Assembly (NCBI RefSeq): GCF_024834045.1
Contig: NZ_JANUXW010000002.1
Span: 62,001-126,000 of the forward strand
Reading direction: 5' to 3'
From: Neisseria montereyensis
GTDB lineage: Bacteria; Pseudomonadota; Gammaproteobacteria; Burkholderiales; Neisseriaceae
DNA length: 64,000 bases
Under the pieces are notes generated by a model. That model saw nothing but the letters and a program-made list of their open reading frames with translations, was not told where the DNA came from and did no database searches. Positions 16,969 to 26,438 of the stretch are shown in pieces. Each line of letters starts with the position of its first letter. Within the stretch, counting starts at the first letter, position 1. The position numbers were made by a program, and so were the translations under genes.

Positions 16969-18738
16969 ATGAGCCAATTTGTAATTAACTTGATTTTTGT
17001 AGGGGCATCATTTGCGCTTTACTTCGGCATTGCCATTTGGGCGCGTGCCGGCTCTACTAAAGAGTTTTATGTTGCCGGCGGCGGTGTGCATCCGGTGTTG
17101 AATGGTATGGCAACCGGTGCCGACTGGATGAGTGCGGCATCGTTTATTTCGATGGCCGGCTTATTAGCTATGAACGGATACGGCGCTTCTGCTTATCTGA
17201 TGGGCTGGACGGGCGGTTATGTATTGCTGGCGTTGTTGCTGGCACCTTATCTGCGTAAGTTCGGTAAGTTTACCGTTCCCGATTTTATCGGCGACCGTTT
17301 TTACAGCCGTACTGCACGTTTAGTGGCCGTAGCCTGTTTGATTATTGCTTCAACCACTTATGTTATCGGTCAGATGACAGGTGCGGGCGTGGCATTTTCG
17401 CGTTTCTTAGAAGTCAGTAATACGACAGGTTTGTTAATCGCTGCCGTTGTGGTGCTGTTTTATGCCGTTTTGGGTGGTATGAAAGGGATTACCTATACTC
17501 AGGTGGCACAATATGTGGTGTTGATTATCGCCTATACCATTCCGGCCGTATTCATTTCTTTCAATATCACCGGCAATCCGCTGCCCGCACTGGGTTTGTT
17601 TAGCACGGATACCGCTTCCGGTCTGCCGTTGCTGCAAAAATTGGATATGTTGGTAACGGATTTGGGCTTTAATGCTTATACCGCCGATGTGCCGAATAAA
17701 TTGAATATGTTCCTATTTACGCTGTCGCTGATGATTGGTACGGCCGGTTTGCCGCATGTGATTATCCGCTTCTTTACCGTGCCTAAAGTATCCGATGCGC
17801 GTTCTTCCGCCGGTTGGGCATTGGTGTTTATCGCACTGCTGTATACAACCGCTCCGGCAGTAGGCTCTATGGCTCGTATGAATTTGATAGATACGATTTA
17901 TCCGAATGGTTCGCAAGCCGAAGCCTTAAGCTACGAAGAGCGCCCGGAATGGATGAAAACTTGGGAAAACACAGGGTTGTTGAAGTTTGAAGATAAAAAC
18001 GACGACGGCAGAATCCAATACTACAACGATAAATCGGCCGATTTTGATGTTACTGCTGCCGAACGTGGTTGGAAAGGCAACGAATTAACGGTTAACAATG
18101 ATATTTTGGTATTGGCTAACCCTGAAATTGCCAATCTGCCAAGCTGGGTGATCGGTTTGATTGCTGCAGGTGGTTTGGCTGCCGCACTGTCTACTGCTGC
18201 CGGCCTGCTGTTAGCCATTTCTTCGGCCGTATCGCACGACTTGATTAAGAAAACATTAAAACCCGATATTTCTGAAAAAGGCGAATTGATGGCTGCGCGG
18301 ATATCGATGACGGTTGCTATTGTTGTGGCGACTTGGTTGGGTATTAATCCGCCGGGCTTTGCAGCGCAAGTAGTTGCTCTGGCCTTCGGTATTGCCGCCG
18401 CCTCTATTTTCCCGGCTTTGATGATGGGTATTTTCTCGAAACGGATTAATAGTACGGGTGCCATTGCAGGTATGTTGGCCGGTTTGATTTCTACTTGTGT
18501 GTATATTTTCCTATACATGGGCTGGTTCTTTATCCCGGGTACCAATACCTTTGAAAATGTAGAAGCCAACTGGTTCTTCGGTATTTCTCCGCTATCATTC
18601 GGTGCGGTGGGTGCAATCATTAACTTTGTCGTAGCGTTTATTGTTTCAAGCTCAGGCAAAGCTCCGCCTCAAGACGTACAAGATTTGGTAGAAAGCGTGC
18701 GTTATCCGCGCGGTGCCGGTCAGGCAGTAGACCACTAA
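16969..18738 (+). CDS. Sodium:solute symporter (ActP/VC_2705-like large subunit)
   Basis: Protein of 589 aa with about 13 membrane segments. Family marks of the SSS superfamily are FYVAGGGVHPVLNGMATGAD, DWMSAASFISMAGL, the PHVIIRFFTVP stretch and GGLAAALSTAAGLLLAISS. A hydrophilic insertion at about residues 315-370 (rich in Asp, Glu, Asn) is characteristic of the VC_2705 subgroup, which pairs with DUF4212 proteins. Members carry acetate or other small carboxylates with sodium; substrate here is inferred. The operon ends with a strong UUCG-loop terminator. Confidence 0.88.
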   Translation: MSQFVINLIFVGASFALYFGIAIWARAGSTKEFYVAGGGVHPVLNGMATGADWMSAASFISMAGLLAMNGYGASAYLMGWTGGYVLLALLLAPYLRKFGKFTVPDFIGDRFYSRTARLVAVACLIIASTTYVIGQMTGAGVAFSRFLEVSNTTGLLIAAVVVLFYAVLGGMKGITYTQVAQYVVLIIAYTIPAVFISFNITGNPLPALGLFSTDTASGLPLLQKLDMLVTDLGFNAYTADVPNKLNMFLFTLSLMIGTAGLPHVIIRFFTVPKVSDARSSAGWALVFIALLYTTAPAVGSMARMNLIDTIYPNGSQAEALSYEERPEWMKTWENTGLLKFEDKNDDGRIQYYNDKSADFDVTAAERGWKGNELTVNNDILVLANPEIANLPSWVIGLIAAGGLAAALSTAAGLLLAISSAVSHDLIKKTLKPDISEKGELMAARISMTVAIVVATWLGINPPGFAAQVVALAFGIAAASIFPALMMGIFSKRINSTGAIAGMLAGLISTCVYIFLYMGWFFIPGTNTFENVEANWFFGISPLSFGAVGAIINFVVAFIVSSSGKAPPQDVQDLVESVRYPRGAGQAVDH

Positions 18739-18747
18739 ATCTTTCAC

Positions 18748-18780
18748 ATATCGGGCTTCCTTCGGGAAGCCCGATATTTT
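18748..18780 (+). terminator. Intrinsic terminator with UUCG loop
   Basis: ATATCGGGCTTCC at 18748-18760 pairs perfectly with GGAAGCCCGATAT at 18765-18777 across a TTCG tetraloop, followed by TTT. This very stable hairpin ends the symporter operon and is one of the few here not built from DUS. Confidence 0.9.
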
Positions 18781-18880
18781 AAAGCAGTTGGATTGTCATT
18801 AGATATGAATCATGCCTTTTGCCGGGCATTTCGTATAATATTTAGGTTGTGCATGGATACAACCTTAGTAAGGAAATTGG

Positions 18881-19372
18881 ATGATTTGGGAATGGATTGC
18901 CACAATTTTTGCAGGGCTGGGTGCCGCCGGCATTATGCTCGGCCTGCGTTTTGTTTTTAAAAAAATGCCGAAATGGCTGATACCTGCCGGTGCCGGTGCG
19001 GGTATGTTGTTTTTTCAAATATACAGTGAATACACTTGGTACGGGCATACCCGTTCGTTATTGCCGCAAGAAACGGTTGTGATTGCCGAGATTGCCGATA
19101 CCGCGCCTTATAAACCGTGGACGTATGTGCAGCCGCAAATATTGAAGTTTGTTGCCGTTGATACGGCAAAAACCTTATCGTTTGATAATGTGGTTCAGGC
19201 CAATTTATATTTTTTCGAGCGCCGCATGAGTGCCCGTACATGGCCGGTTTTAATCGATTGTGATACACGTTTGCAGGCCAATATTAAAGGCACATCAAAC
19301 AATGCCCCTGTTGCGGATAAGTGGTATGCCGGCGATTATACGGAAAAAATCGCCGATGCCGTTTGCCGCTAG
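18881..19372 (+). CDS. Small membrane protein of unknown function
   Basis: Protein of 163 aa. An N-terminal glycine/alanine-rich helix (residues 3-26) and a second one (WLIPAGAGAGMLFFQIY) are followed by a ~110-residue soluble part with three Cys-free strands and ends in two cysteine-bearing stretches (LIDCDTRL, IADAVCR). TAAGGAAAT lies well placed before the ATG. I recognise it as the type of conserved hypothetical found in Neisseria but know no function. It has its own terminator and is probably monocistronic. Confidence 0.75.
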   Translation: MIWEWIATIFAGLGAAGIMLGLRFVFKKMPKWLIPAGAGAGMLFFQIYSEYTWYGHTRSLLPQETVVIAEIADTAPYKPWTYVQPQILKFVAVDTAKTLSFDNVVQANLYFFERRMSARTWPVLIDCDTRLQANIKGTSNNAPVADKWYAGDYTEKIADAVCR

Positions 19373-19397
19373 GGTAAAATGAAGAATATGGAACCAT

Positions 19398-19434
19398 ACC
19401 CGCCAATCAATCATATTGGCGGGTGTTTCTTTTT
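19398..19434 (+). terminator. Intrinsic terminator
   Basis: ACCCGCCAAT and ATTGGCGGGT form a 10-bp stem with a 7-nt loop, followed by GTTTCTTTTT. Classical form, ending the small membrane protein gene. Confidence 0.9.
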
Positions 19435-19515
19435 AGGAATTTTTATGTAAATATAATATTTTAATTTCTTTGGGTAAATTTTTATTTAATATATTATTAA
19501 AGGGGATAATGTATT

Positions 19516-20712
19516 ATGAAACATATATTAATTGATTTTGAAAATATACAGCCAAGCCCTGATCAGCTTTCTGCTTTGAGTCATGAAGACTGTCATATTT
19601 GGCTTTTTTTGGGGAAGTTACAACAAAAAACAATATCGTTGGAATTATGTGAAGCATTATGTCAATTTGGTAAGAATATTCATTTTATACGAGTAGCAAG
19701 AACTGGAAAAAATGCCTTAGATTTTTATCTTTCTTATTATCTCGGTAAGATTACCGAACAAGATAAGGATGCTTTAATATGTATTTTTTCAAAAGATGGA
19801 GGATTTGAAGTTTTAGTAGAACACCTGGAGCAAAACCATCTTTGTCAAGGAATAATACGTCTGGATGATTTAAGTAAATTAGATGTTCAGTTGCAGATAG
19901 CGATAGAAGAAAACGATAAAGATAATATCATCATCAATAATGTCATAGAAGAAGTACATTCCGATATTCCGCAATATCAAAATAGCCGGTTTATCGGGAT
20001 GTGTTTACATAAAGTCGGGCAGTCTTTGTGCAAGAATGAAAAATGGCATTACCCTATATATAATGATTTAATTTCGGAAATTAAAAATAATATTTTAAAT
20101 GAAGAGTTATATGAGTTTAATGATGATATTAAAAATGAGCTAGTAAATAATATTATAAATAAATTATTGGAAAAAGGATTTATCGAACAAGAATCTGATG
20201 GAATATTGTCTTATCATTTCATTTCTCATCAAGCATTATTAGATATACTTATTAATCATGTTGTTCTTTCTCGTGCAAAAACATTAACTGCTTTAAAAAA
20301 TGTCGTCCGTACAAAGGCCTCTTCTGTGTTTTATGATTTACAAGATGATGAAATAGATACTTTGGTTCTTTATCTTGAACGAAATGAGATATTGAAAATA
20401 CTGAATAATAAAATTAAATATCCTCCTTTTACAGAGTTGCAAGCAGATTTAAGACTGAAGCAGTCTCAAAATCAACAACTAATTATTATTAATCCAGAAG
20501 AAGATATAAAAATTATGCAAACTGTAGGTAAGTTTTTTAATAAACATGCTAAAAATAAACCCAGCACCAAAAAAGCGTTGCTCAATGCTTTTAAATCTTT
20601 TTTAAAATTACAGGATAAGCAGGTCGAAACTTTAATTCAGATATTGATTGCTCAAAGTAAGCTAACAGTTGGAGAAACAGGAAAAATCGTTTATAAAAAG
20701 CTGTCTTTTTAG
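19516..20712 (+). CDS. PIN-like nuclease-domain protein, AT-rich
   Basis: Protein of 398 aa. Residues 1-105 have a PIN-like/NYN pattern: HILIDFENIQ (Asp7, Asn10), then NALDFYLSYYLG (Asp69) and IFSKDGGFEVLVEHL (Asp94), giving the acidic cluster expected of a metal-dependent RNase. The rest is helical, lysine- and asparagine-rich, with two similar winged-helix-like stretches (residues ~160-240 and ~335-395). RNA or DNA cleavage is an inference from fold. The gene is far AT-richer than the lpxK operon that follows 33 bp later. No partner antitoxin is visible. It may be a defence or RNA-processing factor acquired by transfer. Confidence 0.7.
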   Translation: MKHILIDFENIQPSPDQLSALSHEDCHIWLFLGKLQQKTISLELCEALCQFGKNIHFIRVARTGKNALDFYLSYYLGKITEQDKDALICIFSKDGGFEVLVEHLEQNHLCQGIIRLDDLSKLDVQLQIAIEENDKDNIIINNVIEEVHSDIPQYQNSRFIGMCLHKVGQSLCKNEKWHYPIYNDLISEIKNNILNEELYEFNDDIKNELVNNIINKLLEKGFIEQESDGILSYHFISHQALLDILINHVVLSRAKTLTALKNVVRTKASSVFYDLQDDEIDTLVLYLERNEILKILNNKIKYPPFTELQADLRLKQSQNQQLIIINPEEDIKIMQTVGKFFNKHAKNKPSTKKALLNAFKSFLKLQDKQVETLIQILIAQSKLTVGETGKIVYKKLSF

Positions 20713-20745
20713 CAGCTTATCATATATTAAATAAAGGCCATCTGA

Positions 20746-21771
20746 ATGCCGAAACTCCATCAAATTATCGAACAGCACTGGCAGCGCCCCAATCTGATAC
20801 TGGGTATATTGCTGTGGCCGTTTTCGCGTTTGTTTCAGGCGGTGGCGGCTGTCCGTCGTAAGCTGTATATGAGCGGCCGTCTGAAAAGCGAACCATTACC
20901 GGTGCCTGTGGTGGTGGTCGGGAATATTCACGTCGGCGGGGCGGGGAAAACGCCGGTAGTAGCGGCATTGGTTCGAGGTTTGCAGGCATCCGGGATTCGG
21001 GTGGGGGTGATTAGCCGTGGTTACGGGCGTTCGGAAAACGGTGTGCATGTTTTGCATCCGCAAAGTCGGGCGGAAGAAGCGGGCGATGAGCCGTTGATGC
21101 TTTATCGCCAAACCGGTGCACCGACGGCGGTCGGCAGCAATCGGGTGGCGGCTGGAAAAGCTTTGTTGGCAGCGCATCCCGATATCGAATTAATCATTGC
21201 CGATGACGGTTTACAGCATTATGCCTTACGGCGCGATATGGAAATTGTGGTTTTCCCAGCTGCCGATTCGGATCGAAAGCATTTGGACTTATTGCCAAAC
21301 GGGGGGCTGAGAGAACCCATGTCGCGCCTGCGTACGGTAGATGCGGTGGTGGTAAGCGGCAGTCGTGGCCATGCTGCGGATTATCGGCATTTGCATACGC
21401 ATATTTTTTCTAGCCGTTTAGAAATTAAACCGATTTACCGCATCGGGAAACCGGATGAATATTTGGATATAGGCCGTCTGAAACAATTGAAAGTAGCTGC
21501 CGTGGCCGGAATCGCAAAGCCGGAGCGTTTTTTTGATACTTTGCGCAGTATGGGCATTGCTTTGGCCGAAACGCGGGCATTGCCCGATCATGCAGCTTTG
21601 CGTGTTGCCGACCTGCCTGTTGCCGATGTGGTGGTGATTACCGAGAAAGATGCCGTGAAACTTTCAGACGGCCTACCGCAAAATGTGTGGGTGCTGCCGG
21701 TTTGTGCGATAATCGAACCCGATTTGGCGGCATTTGTTGCCCGCCGTTTGAATATGTTTCGGGGAAAATAA
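20746..21771 (+). CDS. lpxK: Tetraacyldisaccharide 4'-kinase
   Basis: Protein of 341 aa. It phosphorylates the 4' position of the lipid A precursor at the inner membrane, the sixth step of the Raetz pathway. The P-loop [12 protein letters not shown] is at residues 59-70, preceded by an N-terminal membrane-binding helix ([14 protein letters not shown]) and followed by the family stretches [22 protein letters not shown] and [15 protein letters not shown]. Three DUS cores lie within the coding sequence, two read as G-R-L-K. First of a run of plus-strand genes whose stop and start codons nearly touch (DUF2059, ycaR, kdsB), a cluster of lipid A and Kdo synthesis. Confidence 0.95.
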   Translation: MPKLHQIIEQHWQRPNLILGILLWPFSRLFQAVAAVRRKLYMSGRLKSEPLPVPVVVVGNIHVGGAGKTPVVAALVRGLQASGIRVGVISRGYGRSENGVHVLHPQSRAEEAGDEPLMLYRQTGAPTAVGSNRVAAGKALLAAHPDIELIIADDGLQHYALRRDMEIVVFPAADSDRKHLDLLPNGGLREPMSRLRTVDAVVVSGSRGHAADYRHLHTHIFSSRLEIKPIYRIGKPDEYLDIGRLKQLKVAAVAGIAKPERFFDTLRSMGIALAETRALPDHAALRVADLPVADVVVITEKDAVKLSDGLPQNVWVLPVCAIIEPDLAAFVARRLNMFRGK

Positions 21772-22325
21772 TGATGAAAAAATTACATTGTCTCGCAGCT
21801 ATCATATTGGGCATGGCGGTTGCGACTGTTCAGGCCGCACCGGCCAGCCGGGATTCGGTAGAAAAATTATTGCAAATACAAAACTTTGACAGGGCTTTGG
21901 ATGATCAGTTGAAAACCTTGCCTGCAACGGTTAGGAATGAGTTGCGCTATGCGCCGCTGAAGGAAATACCTGCCGACAAACAGGCGCAGGTGGATGCGGT
22001 TTTAGACCGTTATGTGGATGAGTTGGTGGCCTATACCGATAATCCGACAGTCCGCGCTGCAACGCACTACCTTTCCGTACAAAATGTGCAACGTATTTAT
22101 ACGCAGGAAGAGGTGGATGCGTTGATTCAATTTTATAATACGCCGGTAGGCAAAAAAATTGTTGAAAAAATGCCACGCTATATAACGGCCACGATGGTGG
22201 TGTCGATGAATACAGTGAAAGACCGAATGATAGATTTCCAGCGACAAAGAAGACGTGCCTTTGAAGGTGAATTGCGTCAGATTCTTTGTGGCGGTGATGA
22301 TGATTGCCAGCTTAGTAGAAAGTAA
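21771..22325 (+). CDS. DUF2059 periplasmic protein
   Basis: Protein of 184 aa from the ATG at 21771, which shares one base with the lpxK stop; a second ATG follows at once. A Sec signal peptide ([23 protein letters not shown], cleavage near AQA/AP) is followed by a helical domain with the DUF2059 core [20 protein letters not shown] and [10 protein letters not shown]. Function is unknown; the domain is found in periplasmic proteins of proteobacteria. An upstream in-frame start at 21687 would bury the signal peptide and is rejected. Located in the lpxK-kdsB operon, it is presumably cotranscribed. Confidence 0.82.
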   Translation: MMKKLHCLAAIILGMAVATVQAAPASRDSVEKLLQIQNFDRALDDQLKTLPATVRNELRYAPLKEIPADKQAQVDAVLDRYVDELVAYTDNPTVRAATHYLSVQNVQRIYTQEEVDALIQFYNTPVGKKIVEKMPRYITATMVVSMNTVKDRMIDFQRQRRRAFEGELRQILCGGDDDCQLSRK

Positions 22326-22330
22326 AAACC

Positions 22331-22513
22331 ATGGATAAAAAATTTTTAGATATTCTTGTGTGCCCCGTTAGCAAAGGAAAACTGGAATATCACCAAGACA
22401 AACAAGAGTTATGGTGCCGCCAAAGCAAATTGGCCTATCCGATTAAAGACGGCATTCCCTATATGTTGGAATCCGAAGCGCGTACATTGAGCGAAGAAGA
22501 GTTACACGCATGA
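22331..22513 (+). CDS. ycaR: Trm112-like zinc-ribbon protein (YcaR/UPF0434)
   Basis: Protein of 60 aa with the family signature [17 protein letters not shown] and [13 protein letters not shown]. Only one cysteine (C11) remains of the CPxC knuckle (CPVS) and one more is at WCRQ, so the zinc site is incomplete, as in many UPF0434 members. In enterobacteria ycaR lies between lpxK and kdsB, as here. It overlaps kdsB by 4 bp. A chaperone-like role toward neighbouring enzymes has been proposed for the fold, not shown for this protein. Confidence 0.9.
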   Translation: MDKKFLDILVCPVSKGKLEYHQDKQELWCRQSKLAYPIKDGIPYMLESEARTLSEEELHA

Positions 22514-23283
22514 GCCAGTTTACCGTATTGATTCCCGCCCGCTTGTCTTCATCACGCCTACCGTCTAAAGCGCTTGCCGATATACATGGTAAGCCGATGG
22601 TGGTACGGGTGGCGGAGCAGGCTGCCAAGAGTCGGGCGGAACGTATTATTGTGGCGACCGATCATCCCGATATTCAGACGGCCTGCCGTGATTTCGGCAT
22701 TGAAACCGTAATGACGGCGGATACGCATGAAAGCGGCACAACCCGCCTGGCTGAAGCCGTGGATATCCTGGGCTTGGCGGAAGACACTGTTATCGTGAAC
22801 GTTCAGGGTGACGAACCCTTGATTGACCCGGAATTGATTAACCGTACGGCTGCGCTATTGGTGAAAAACCAAGTGCCGATGGCCACTGCGGCACACCCGA
22901 TTGACGATTGGGATGAATTCCTGAATACCAATTGCGTTAAAGTGGTGTTGAATCGGGAAAGCAATGCCTTGTATTTCAGCCGTGCGCCGATTCCCTATCC
23001 GCGTGATGCGATGGCTGCGGATAAAGCCGGAAAACTGCCGGAAAGTCTGCATCCTTTACGCCATATCGGTTTATATGCTTACCGTGCCGGTTTCTTGCGG
23101 CAATATGCCGAGATGGATGTTTCCCCGCAGGAAACCGCCGAATCGCTGGAACAACTCCGTGTGTTATGGCATGGTTTTCCCATCGCGGTAGAAATCACGT
23201 CAACCGCACCGGCTGCCGGTGTGGATACGCCGGAAGATTTGGCACGGGTGCGGGCGGTATTTGAAAAGATGGCCGGAAAGTAA
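22510..23283 (+). CDS. kdsB: 3-deoxy-manno-octulosonate cytidylyltransferase (CMP-Kdo synthetase)
   Basis: Protein of 257 aa that activates Kdo with CTP for lipid A-core assembly in the cytoplasm. The nucleotide-binding start [19 protein letters not shown], then [18 protein letters not shown] and YPRDAM mark the family. Its ATG overlaps the ycaR stop (ATGA), and one DUS (22673-22684) lies inside the coding region. Last gene of the lpxK cluster. Two or three DUS cores follow the stop. Confidence 0.96.
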   Translation: MSQFTVLIPARLSSSRLPSKALADIHGKPMVVRVAEQAAKSRAERIIVATDHPDIQTACRDFGIETVMTADTHESGTTRLAEAVDILGLAEDTVIVNVQGDEPLIDPELINRTAALLVKNQVPMATAAHPIDDWDEFLNTNCVKVVLNRESNALYFSRAPIPYPRDAMAADKAGKLPESLHPLRHIGLYAYRAGFLRQYAEMDVSPQETAESLEQLRVLWHGFPIAVEITSTAPAAGVDTPEDLARVRAVFEKMAGK

Positions 23284-23478
23284 ACGTATTGTGATTTTAA
23301 GGCCGTCTGAAAAATATCCGGATAAAACTTGATTAAAAGTGTTGCAGTTCGGACGGCCAAAGTGGTCAAGGCCGTCTGAAAGATTGGCTATTTTAGGCTA
23401 GGCTATTGATACCGATAGTAAAGCTTTAGCGATTTTGTATTTGCACGGATTTAATGCCGTGCTTCAGAAAGAGAAAAG
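23284..23478. other. Intergenic region with three scattered DUS
   Basis: AGGCCGTCTGAA at 23300-23311 and 23371-23382 in the same direction, and a mismatched inverted copy TTCGGACGGCC at 23350-23360. The last two can pair weakly. The rest holds the leader of the rhodanese gene. Confidence 0.6.
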
Positions 23479-23799
23479 ATGATTCCACAATTAACGCCGC
23501 TTGAATTGCAGCAATGGTTGGCAGAAGGAAAGCCGCTGACCCTGCTGGATGTGCGTACGGATGAAGAAGTGGCGATATGCCGATTGCCGGGATATGTGCA
23601 TATTCCGATGAATCTGATTCCGCTTCGGCACAACGAGCTGCCAGATGATGTTCCGATTGTGGTGTATTGCCATCACGGTATCCGCAGCTTGAATACGGCT
23701 ATGTATTTGGCAGAAGCGGGATTCGAATCGCTCTATAACCTTCAGGGCGGTATAGATGCTTGGTCGATACAGGTTGATGATAGTGTGCCGCGCTATTAA
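23479..23799 (+). CDS. Single-domain rhodanese (sulfurtransferase)
   Basis: Protein of 106 aa, the size of GlpE-type rhodaneses. LLDVRTDEEVAICRLPG and IPMNLIP precede the active-site loop VVYCHHGIRSLNTAMYL, whose cysteine would carry the persulfide, and LQGGIDAWS ends the fold. It probably transfers sulfane sulfur in the cytoplasm; acceptor unknown. The active-site loop CHHGIRS is the variant common in thiol-linked rhodaneses. It converges with the anti-sigma gene 43 bp away without an obvious terminator between them. Confidence 0.9.
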   Translation: MIPQLTPLELQQWLAEGKPLTLLDVRTDEEVAICRLPGYVHIPMNLIPLRHNELPDDVPIVVYCHHGIRSLNTAMYLAEAGFESLYNLQGGIDAWSIQVDDSVPRY

Positions 23800-23842
23800 A
23801 TCATCACGGCTTATATGGCTATTTGAGTGATGTGGCAAGATA

Positions 23843-24025
23843 TTATCGTTTGATATTGTCTTGCCATTGTTGCATATTTTCCCGTATGAATATCAGTTGC
23901 TTCCGATAACGTCGGCAATGGGGGCATAAAGCCAAATGTATCCATAACGATATATTTTCGGCGAAGGTTAATTTTCTATCCTGTCGTTCCGAGAGTAAGA
24001 CACAGGCTTCTTTACATTTCAACAT
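23843..24025 (-). CDS. Zinc-binding anti-sigma factor (ZAS type)
   Basis: Protein of 60 aa with the HX3CX2C zinc motif (His30, Cys34, Cys37 in IHLALCPHC) and an N-terminal CKEAC pair, which together define small ZAS anti-sigma proteins. It follows the ECF sigma gene after 27 bp, so the two are cotranscribed and it should hold the sigma factor inactive. In gonococcus and meningococcus the matching protein (MseR) responds to oxidative or metal-linked signals. The small size, about half of ordinary anti-sigma factors, is as expected for the Neisseria form. Confidence 0.82.
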   Translation of the reverse strand: MLKCKEACVLLSERQDRKLTFAENISLWIHLALCPHCRRYRKQLIFIRENMQQWQDNIKR

Positions 24026-24052
24026 TTCTTTTTGTTCCTCGATAGCGTGGTA

Positions 24053-24628
24053 TCAGTCGCTCAGGTCAAACCAACGGTGTTGCAGGCATTTTCTTAAACC
24101 GTTGCGGGCGCGGTGCAATATCACATAGCAATTTTCTTTACTGATATCGAAATCGTTGCATATTTCTTCTACGTCCATCCCCATCACTTCGCGCAGGTAA
24201 AAAATTTGTGCGGTATCTTCGGGTAAGTCTTGCATACAGTTTTCTAAAGCACGGAAAAACGCTTGCCGGTGTGAAAACTCTTCGGGTGTCGCTCCCCAAT
24301 GATTCGGGCTGGCCGAGCTCAGCCAATGGTCGTTTTCATCAAAACATTGGTTATATTGAGCATCGATAGCGGCGTTTTCTTCCTGAAGCTCATCCAGGCT
24401 GGAAAGATTTTTTCTGCCACGAAAATAATCGGTAATTTTATTTTTTAATATGGTTATTATCCATGTTTTCAAGACGGCATCACCGCGGAACTGCTGGAAT
24501 TTATCAATGGCAGTGGTGAGTGTGTCTTGAACCATATCTTCGGCAAGAGCGTCGTCTCTCAGCTGGATTTTGGCAAAACGTAAAATATCCGGCCTGAGTG
24601 CGATTAGCATCTTTTTAAAGTTTTCCAT
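24053..24628 (-). CDS. ECF sigma factor (extracytoplasmic function)
   Basis: Protein of 191 aa. Region 2 (residues ~10-75) has LAEDMVQDTLTTAIDKFQQF and LKTWIITILKNKITDYFRGR. Region 4 (residues ~125-180) has LPEDTAQIFYLREVMGMDVE and ISKENCYVILHRARNGLRKC. It corresponds by content and gene order to the gonococcal Ecf / meningococcal sigma-E, which drive this operon plus methionine sulfoxide reductase. Sixth gene in the operon that starts at doxX; 62 bp separate it from the DUF2063 gene. It would recognise the candidate promoter at 27682-27709 and so control itself. Confidence 0.92.
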   Translation of the reverse strand: MENFKKMLIALRPDILRFAKIQLRDDALAEDMVQDTLTTAIDKFQQFRGDAVLKTWIITILKNKITDYFRGRKNLSSLDELQEENAAIDAQYNQCFDENDHWLSSASPNHWGATPEEFSHRQAFFRALENCMQDLPEDTAQIFYLREVMGMDVEEICNDFDISKENCYVILHRARNGLRKCLQHRWFDLSD

Positions 24629-24690
24629 AGTGCGAATCGTTTTTTCAAAAAGCGGAGCATTTTAAAGGATTGGCAGTTGAAGTGCAGCTG

Positions 24691-25449
24691 TTATATGCTT
24701 TTTTCCTGATTTATTTCAGGAAATAATACACCTGCCTTTATCCAACTATCTATGCTTTCGCGCAACCATATTTCAATATCTTGGCTTTGCCCGCCCGTCA
24801 TTTCTTGTAGACTTTGTAAAATGTGTTCAAACGTGTCTTTGTGCTGGCTGAAATGTTCCAATAAAAATACATCCGTACCGCTTACTGCACGGTAATAAAC
24901 TTCGTTATCCCGATTGCGCCAAGTCAGTATGGTACTGGGGGTCGGTTCGATGGCGGTTAGATTGCTGTCGACAAAATTATAATCATAGTGGGTTAATTTG
25001 GCTGCGGGCTGCCATGATAATGTGGTGTTGCTATCCCAAAGGCCGTCTGAAATGGGTTGAATGGCTATTTCGGCATGGAGTAGGGCAGTTTCAAAATCCA
25101 TCATGGCCAATATACCGTCCGGCAGTTTTTCTTCCGATTCGCGGCTGCGGGCATAGTTTAAAAATTGAGCCGGAATATCATTGAAAAACGGCGATTCGGG
25201 GCGTGCTTCAATCAGAAAACGGTTTTGTAGGTGTTGCCATAATTCACGGTCGGCCAGCTCGCTGCTGTCGCTGAAGCATAAATCTAAAAAGCTGCGCAGA
25301 TTGTTGCGAACGAGGCGGGTATATACGGCCAAGCGTTCCGGTTCGATACCTTCGGGTGAGGGCTTGGATGGGTCGCGTACATGGTCGGCCAGCATGGCTT
25401 GAAAATCGGCACTGCTGTTTTTTTCAGGCGTTGTTTTATGCGGCTGCAT
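24691..25449 (-). CDS. DUF2063 protein, RiPP-maturation partner (HvfC/BufC-like)
   Basis: Protein of 252 aa from the ATG at 25449 (MQPHKTTPE). A longer frame to 25602 runs inside the preceding gene and is rejected. The N-terminal half has the DUF2063 pattern [30 protein letters not shown] and [18 protein letters not shown]; the C-terminal half is the winged-helix-like extension common to the family. Known partners of DUF692 enzymes bind the leader of the precursor peptide and form a heterodimer with the enzyme. It overlaps the DUF692 gene by 14 bp, which supports a tight complex. Older annotation as a DNA-binding protein is not supported. Confidence 0.9.
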   Translation of the reverse strand: MQPHKTTPEKNSSADFQAMLADHVRDPSKPSPEGIEPERLAVYTRLVRNNLRSFLDLCFSDSSELADRELWQHLQNRFLIEARPESPFFNDIPAQFLNYARSRESEEKLPDGILAMMDFETALLHAEIAIQPISDGLWDSNTTLSWQPAAKLTHYDYNFVDSNLTAIEPTPSTILTWRNRDNEVYYRAVSGTDVFLLEHFSQHKDTFEHILQSLQEMTGGQSQDIEIWLRESIDSWIKAGVLFPEINQEKSI

Positions 25450-26290
25450 GGCGTTGTTCCTCTGCTTGTTGTTGGATAGCGGCAATGCGGGCAACTTCGG
25501 CTTCCAGTTCTTCAAAGGGTGGGAGGTTGCTGTCGCGTTCGAGCAGAGTGGGCACATTGTGCGGCAGCTTGGTGCAGGTATAGGCAAATAAATCCCACAC
25601 ATCGGCGCAAACGGGCTGCCCGTGGGTGTCGATTAATAGATTGGCATGCTCTTCATCATGGCCGGCCATGTGGATATAGTTAACACGGACAATGTCTATA
25701 CGGTCGATATAATCTTGTGGTTTTACGATACCGTGATTGACGGCATTCACATAAACGTTGTTGATATCCAGATGAATAGCACAATCCGCTTCGCGGGCAA
25801 CGGCATTGAGAAAATCGACTTCGTCCATTTCGGCTATGGGGCTGTGGGCATAATAGGATGTGTTTTCAACGGCAATACGCTGTTCCAAAATATCTTGCAC
25901 GGTACGGATGCGCGCGGCGGTATGCTGAACAGACTCTTCGGTAAACGGCAGCGGGAGCAGGTCGTAAACATGGCCGTGATGGCTGCAATAGCTTAAATGT
26001 TCTGAAAAGAAACGGATATGGTATTGCTGCATAAAGGCTTTGATTTGTTTTAAAAAATCAATTTGTAGCGGGTCTTGTCCGCCTAGCGAAAGGGATAAGC
26101 CGTGACAGGCGATTGGAAAACGTTCGGCAACGGTATCGAATTTCAAGCGGGCCGCACCGCCCATTCTCAGCCAGTTTTCAGGTGCGATTTCGATAAATTT
26201 AATCACACCGGTTTCAGGCGTGCGCGCCATAAAATCTGCGGCCATACTGCGTTTATAGCCTAAACCGGCACCGTATAAAGTATTCATCAT
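25436..26290 (-). CDS. DUF692 multinuclear non-heme iron enzyme (MNIO; HvfB/BufB-like)
   Basis: Protein of 284 aa, the TIM-barrel size of MNIO enzymes. Likely metal ligands and neighbours are visible in order: [11 protein letters not shown] (His63), FFSEHLSY (Glu97, His98), [10 protein letters not shown] (Glu142, Asn143), [11 protein letters not shown] (His173, Asp175, Asn178), YIHMAGH (His207) and DTHGQPV (Asp221, His223). Characterised members oxidise cysteines in EGKCG-type peptides to copper-binding heterocycles (oxazolone/thioamide in HvfBC, thiooxazole in bufferins). The two peptide genes just upstream are its expected substrates. ATG 26290 with AAGGAAAA upstream. A mismatched DUS hairpin lies between it and the precursor gene. 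Confidence 0.93.
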   Translation of the reverse strand: MMNTLYGAGLGYKRSMAADFMARTPETGVIKFIEIAPENWLRMGGAARLKFDTVAERFPIACHGLSLSLGGQDPLQIDFLKQIKAFMQQYHIRFFSEHLSYCSHHGHVYDLLPLPFTEESVQHTAARIRTVQDILEQRIAVENTSYYAHSPIAEMDEVDFLNAVAREADCAIHLDINNVYVNAVNHGIVKPQDYIDRIDIVRVNYIHMAGHDEEHANLLIDTHGQPVCADVWDLFAYTCTKLPHNVPTLLERDSNLPPFEELEAEVARIAAIQQQAEEQRHAAA

Positions 26291-26375
26291 GATTTTCCTT
26301 TTAAGAGAGATAGCGCTGTATCAATCTGCTTATCTGTTTAAACATACTGATAAAGAGCAACCTTATTTTATGAGG

Positions 26376-26404
26376 GGCCGTCTGAAAGGGTTCGGACGGC
26401 CTTT
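26376..26404. terminator. Imperfect DUS hairpin between precursor and enzyme genes
   Basis: GGCCGTC-TGAAAGGG...TTCG-GACGGCC: 7-bp strong stem, with the outer TGAA/TTCG part mismatched. It lies inside the operon, 35 bp after the precursor stop, and could partly stop transcription so that more precursor than enzyme is made (inference). Confidence 0.5.
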
Positions 26405-26438
26405 CTCAAAGGTATTTGAAAATATTGGATTTTACGGA

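Noticed and set aside
24691-25602. Long N-terminal form of the DUF2063 protein
   Set aside because: The added 51 residues are read inside the DUF692 gene and do not resemble the family; ATG 25449 is preferred.
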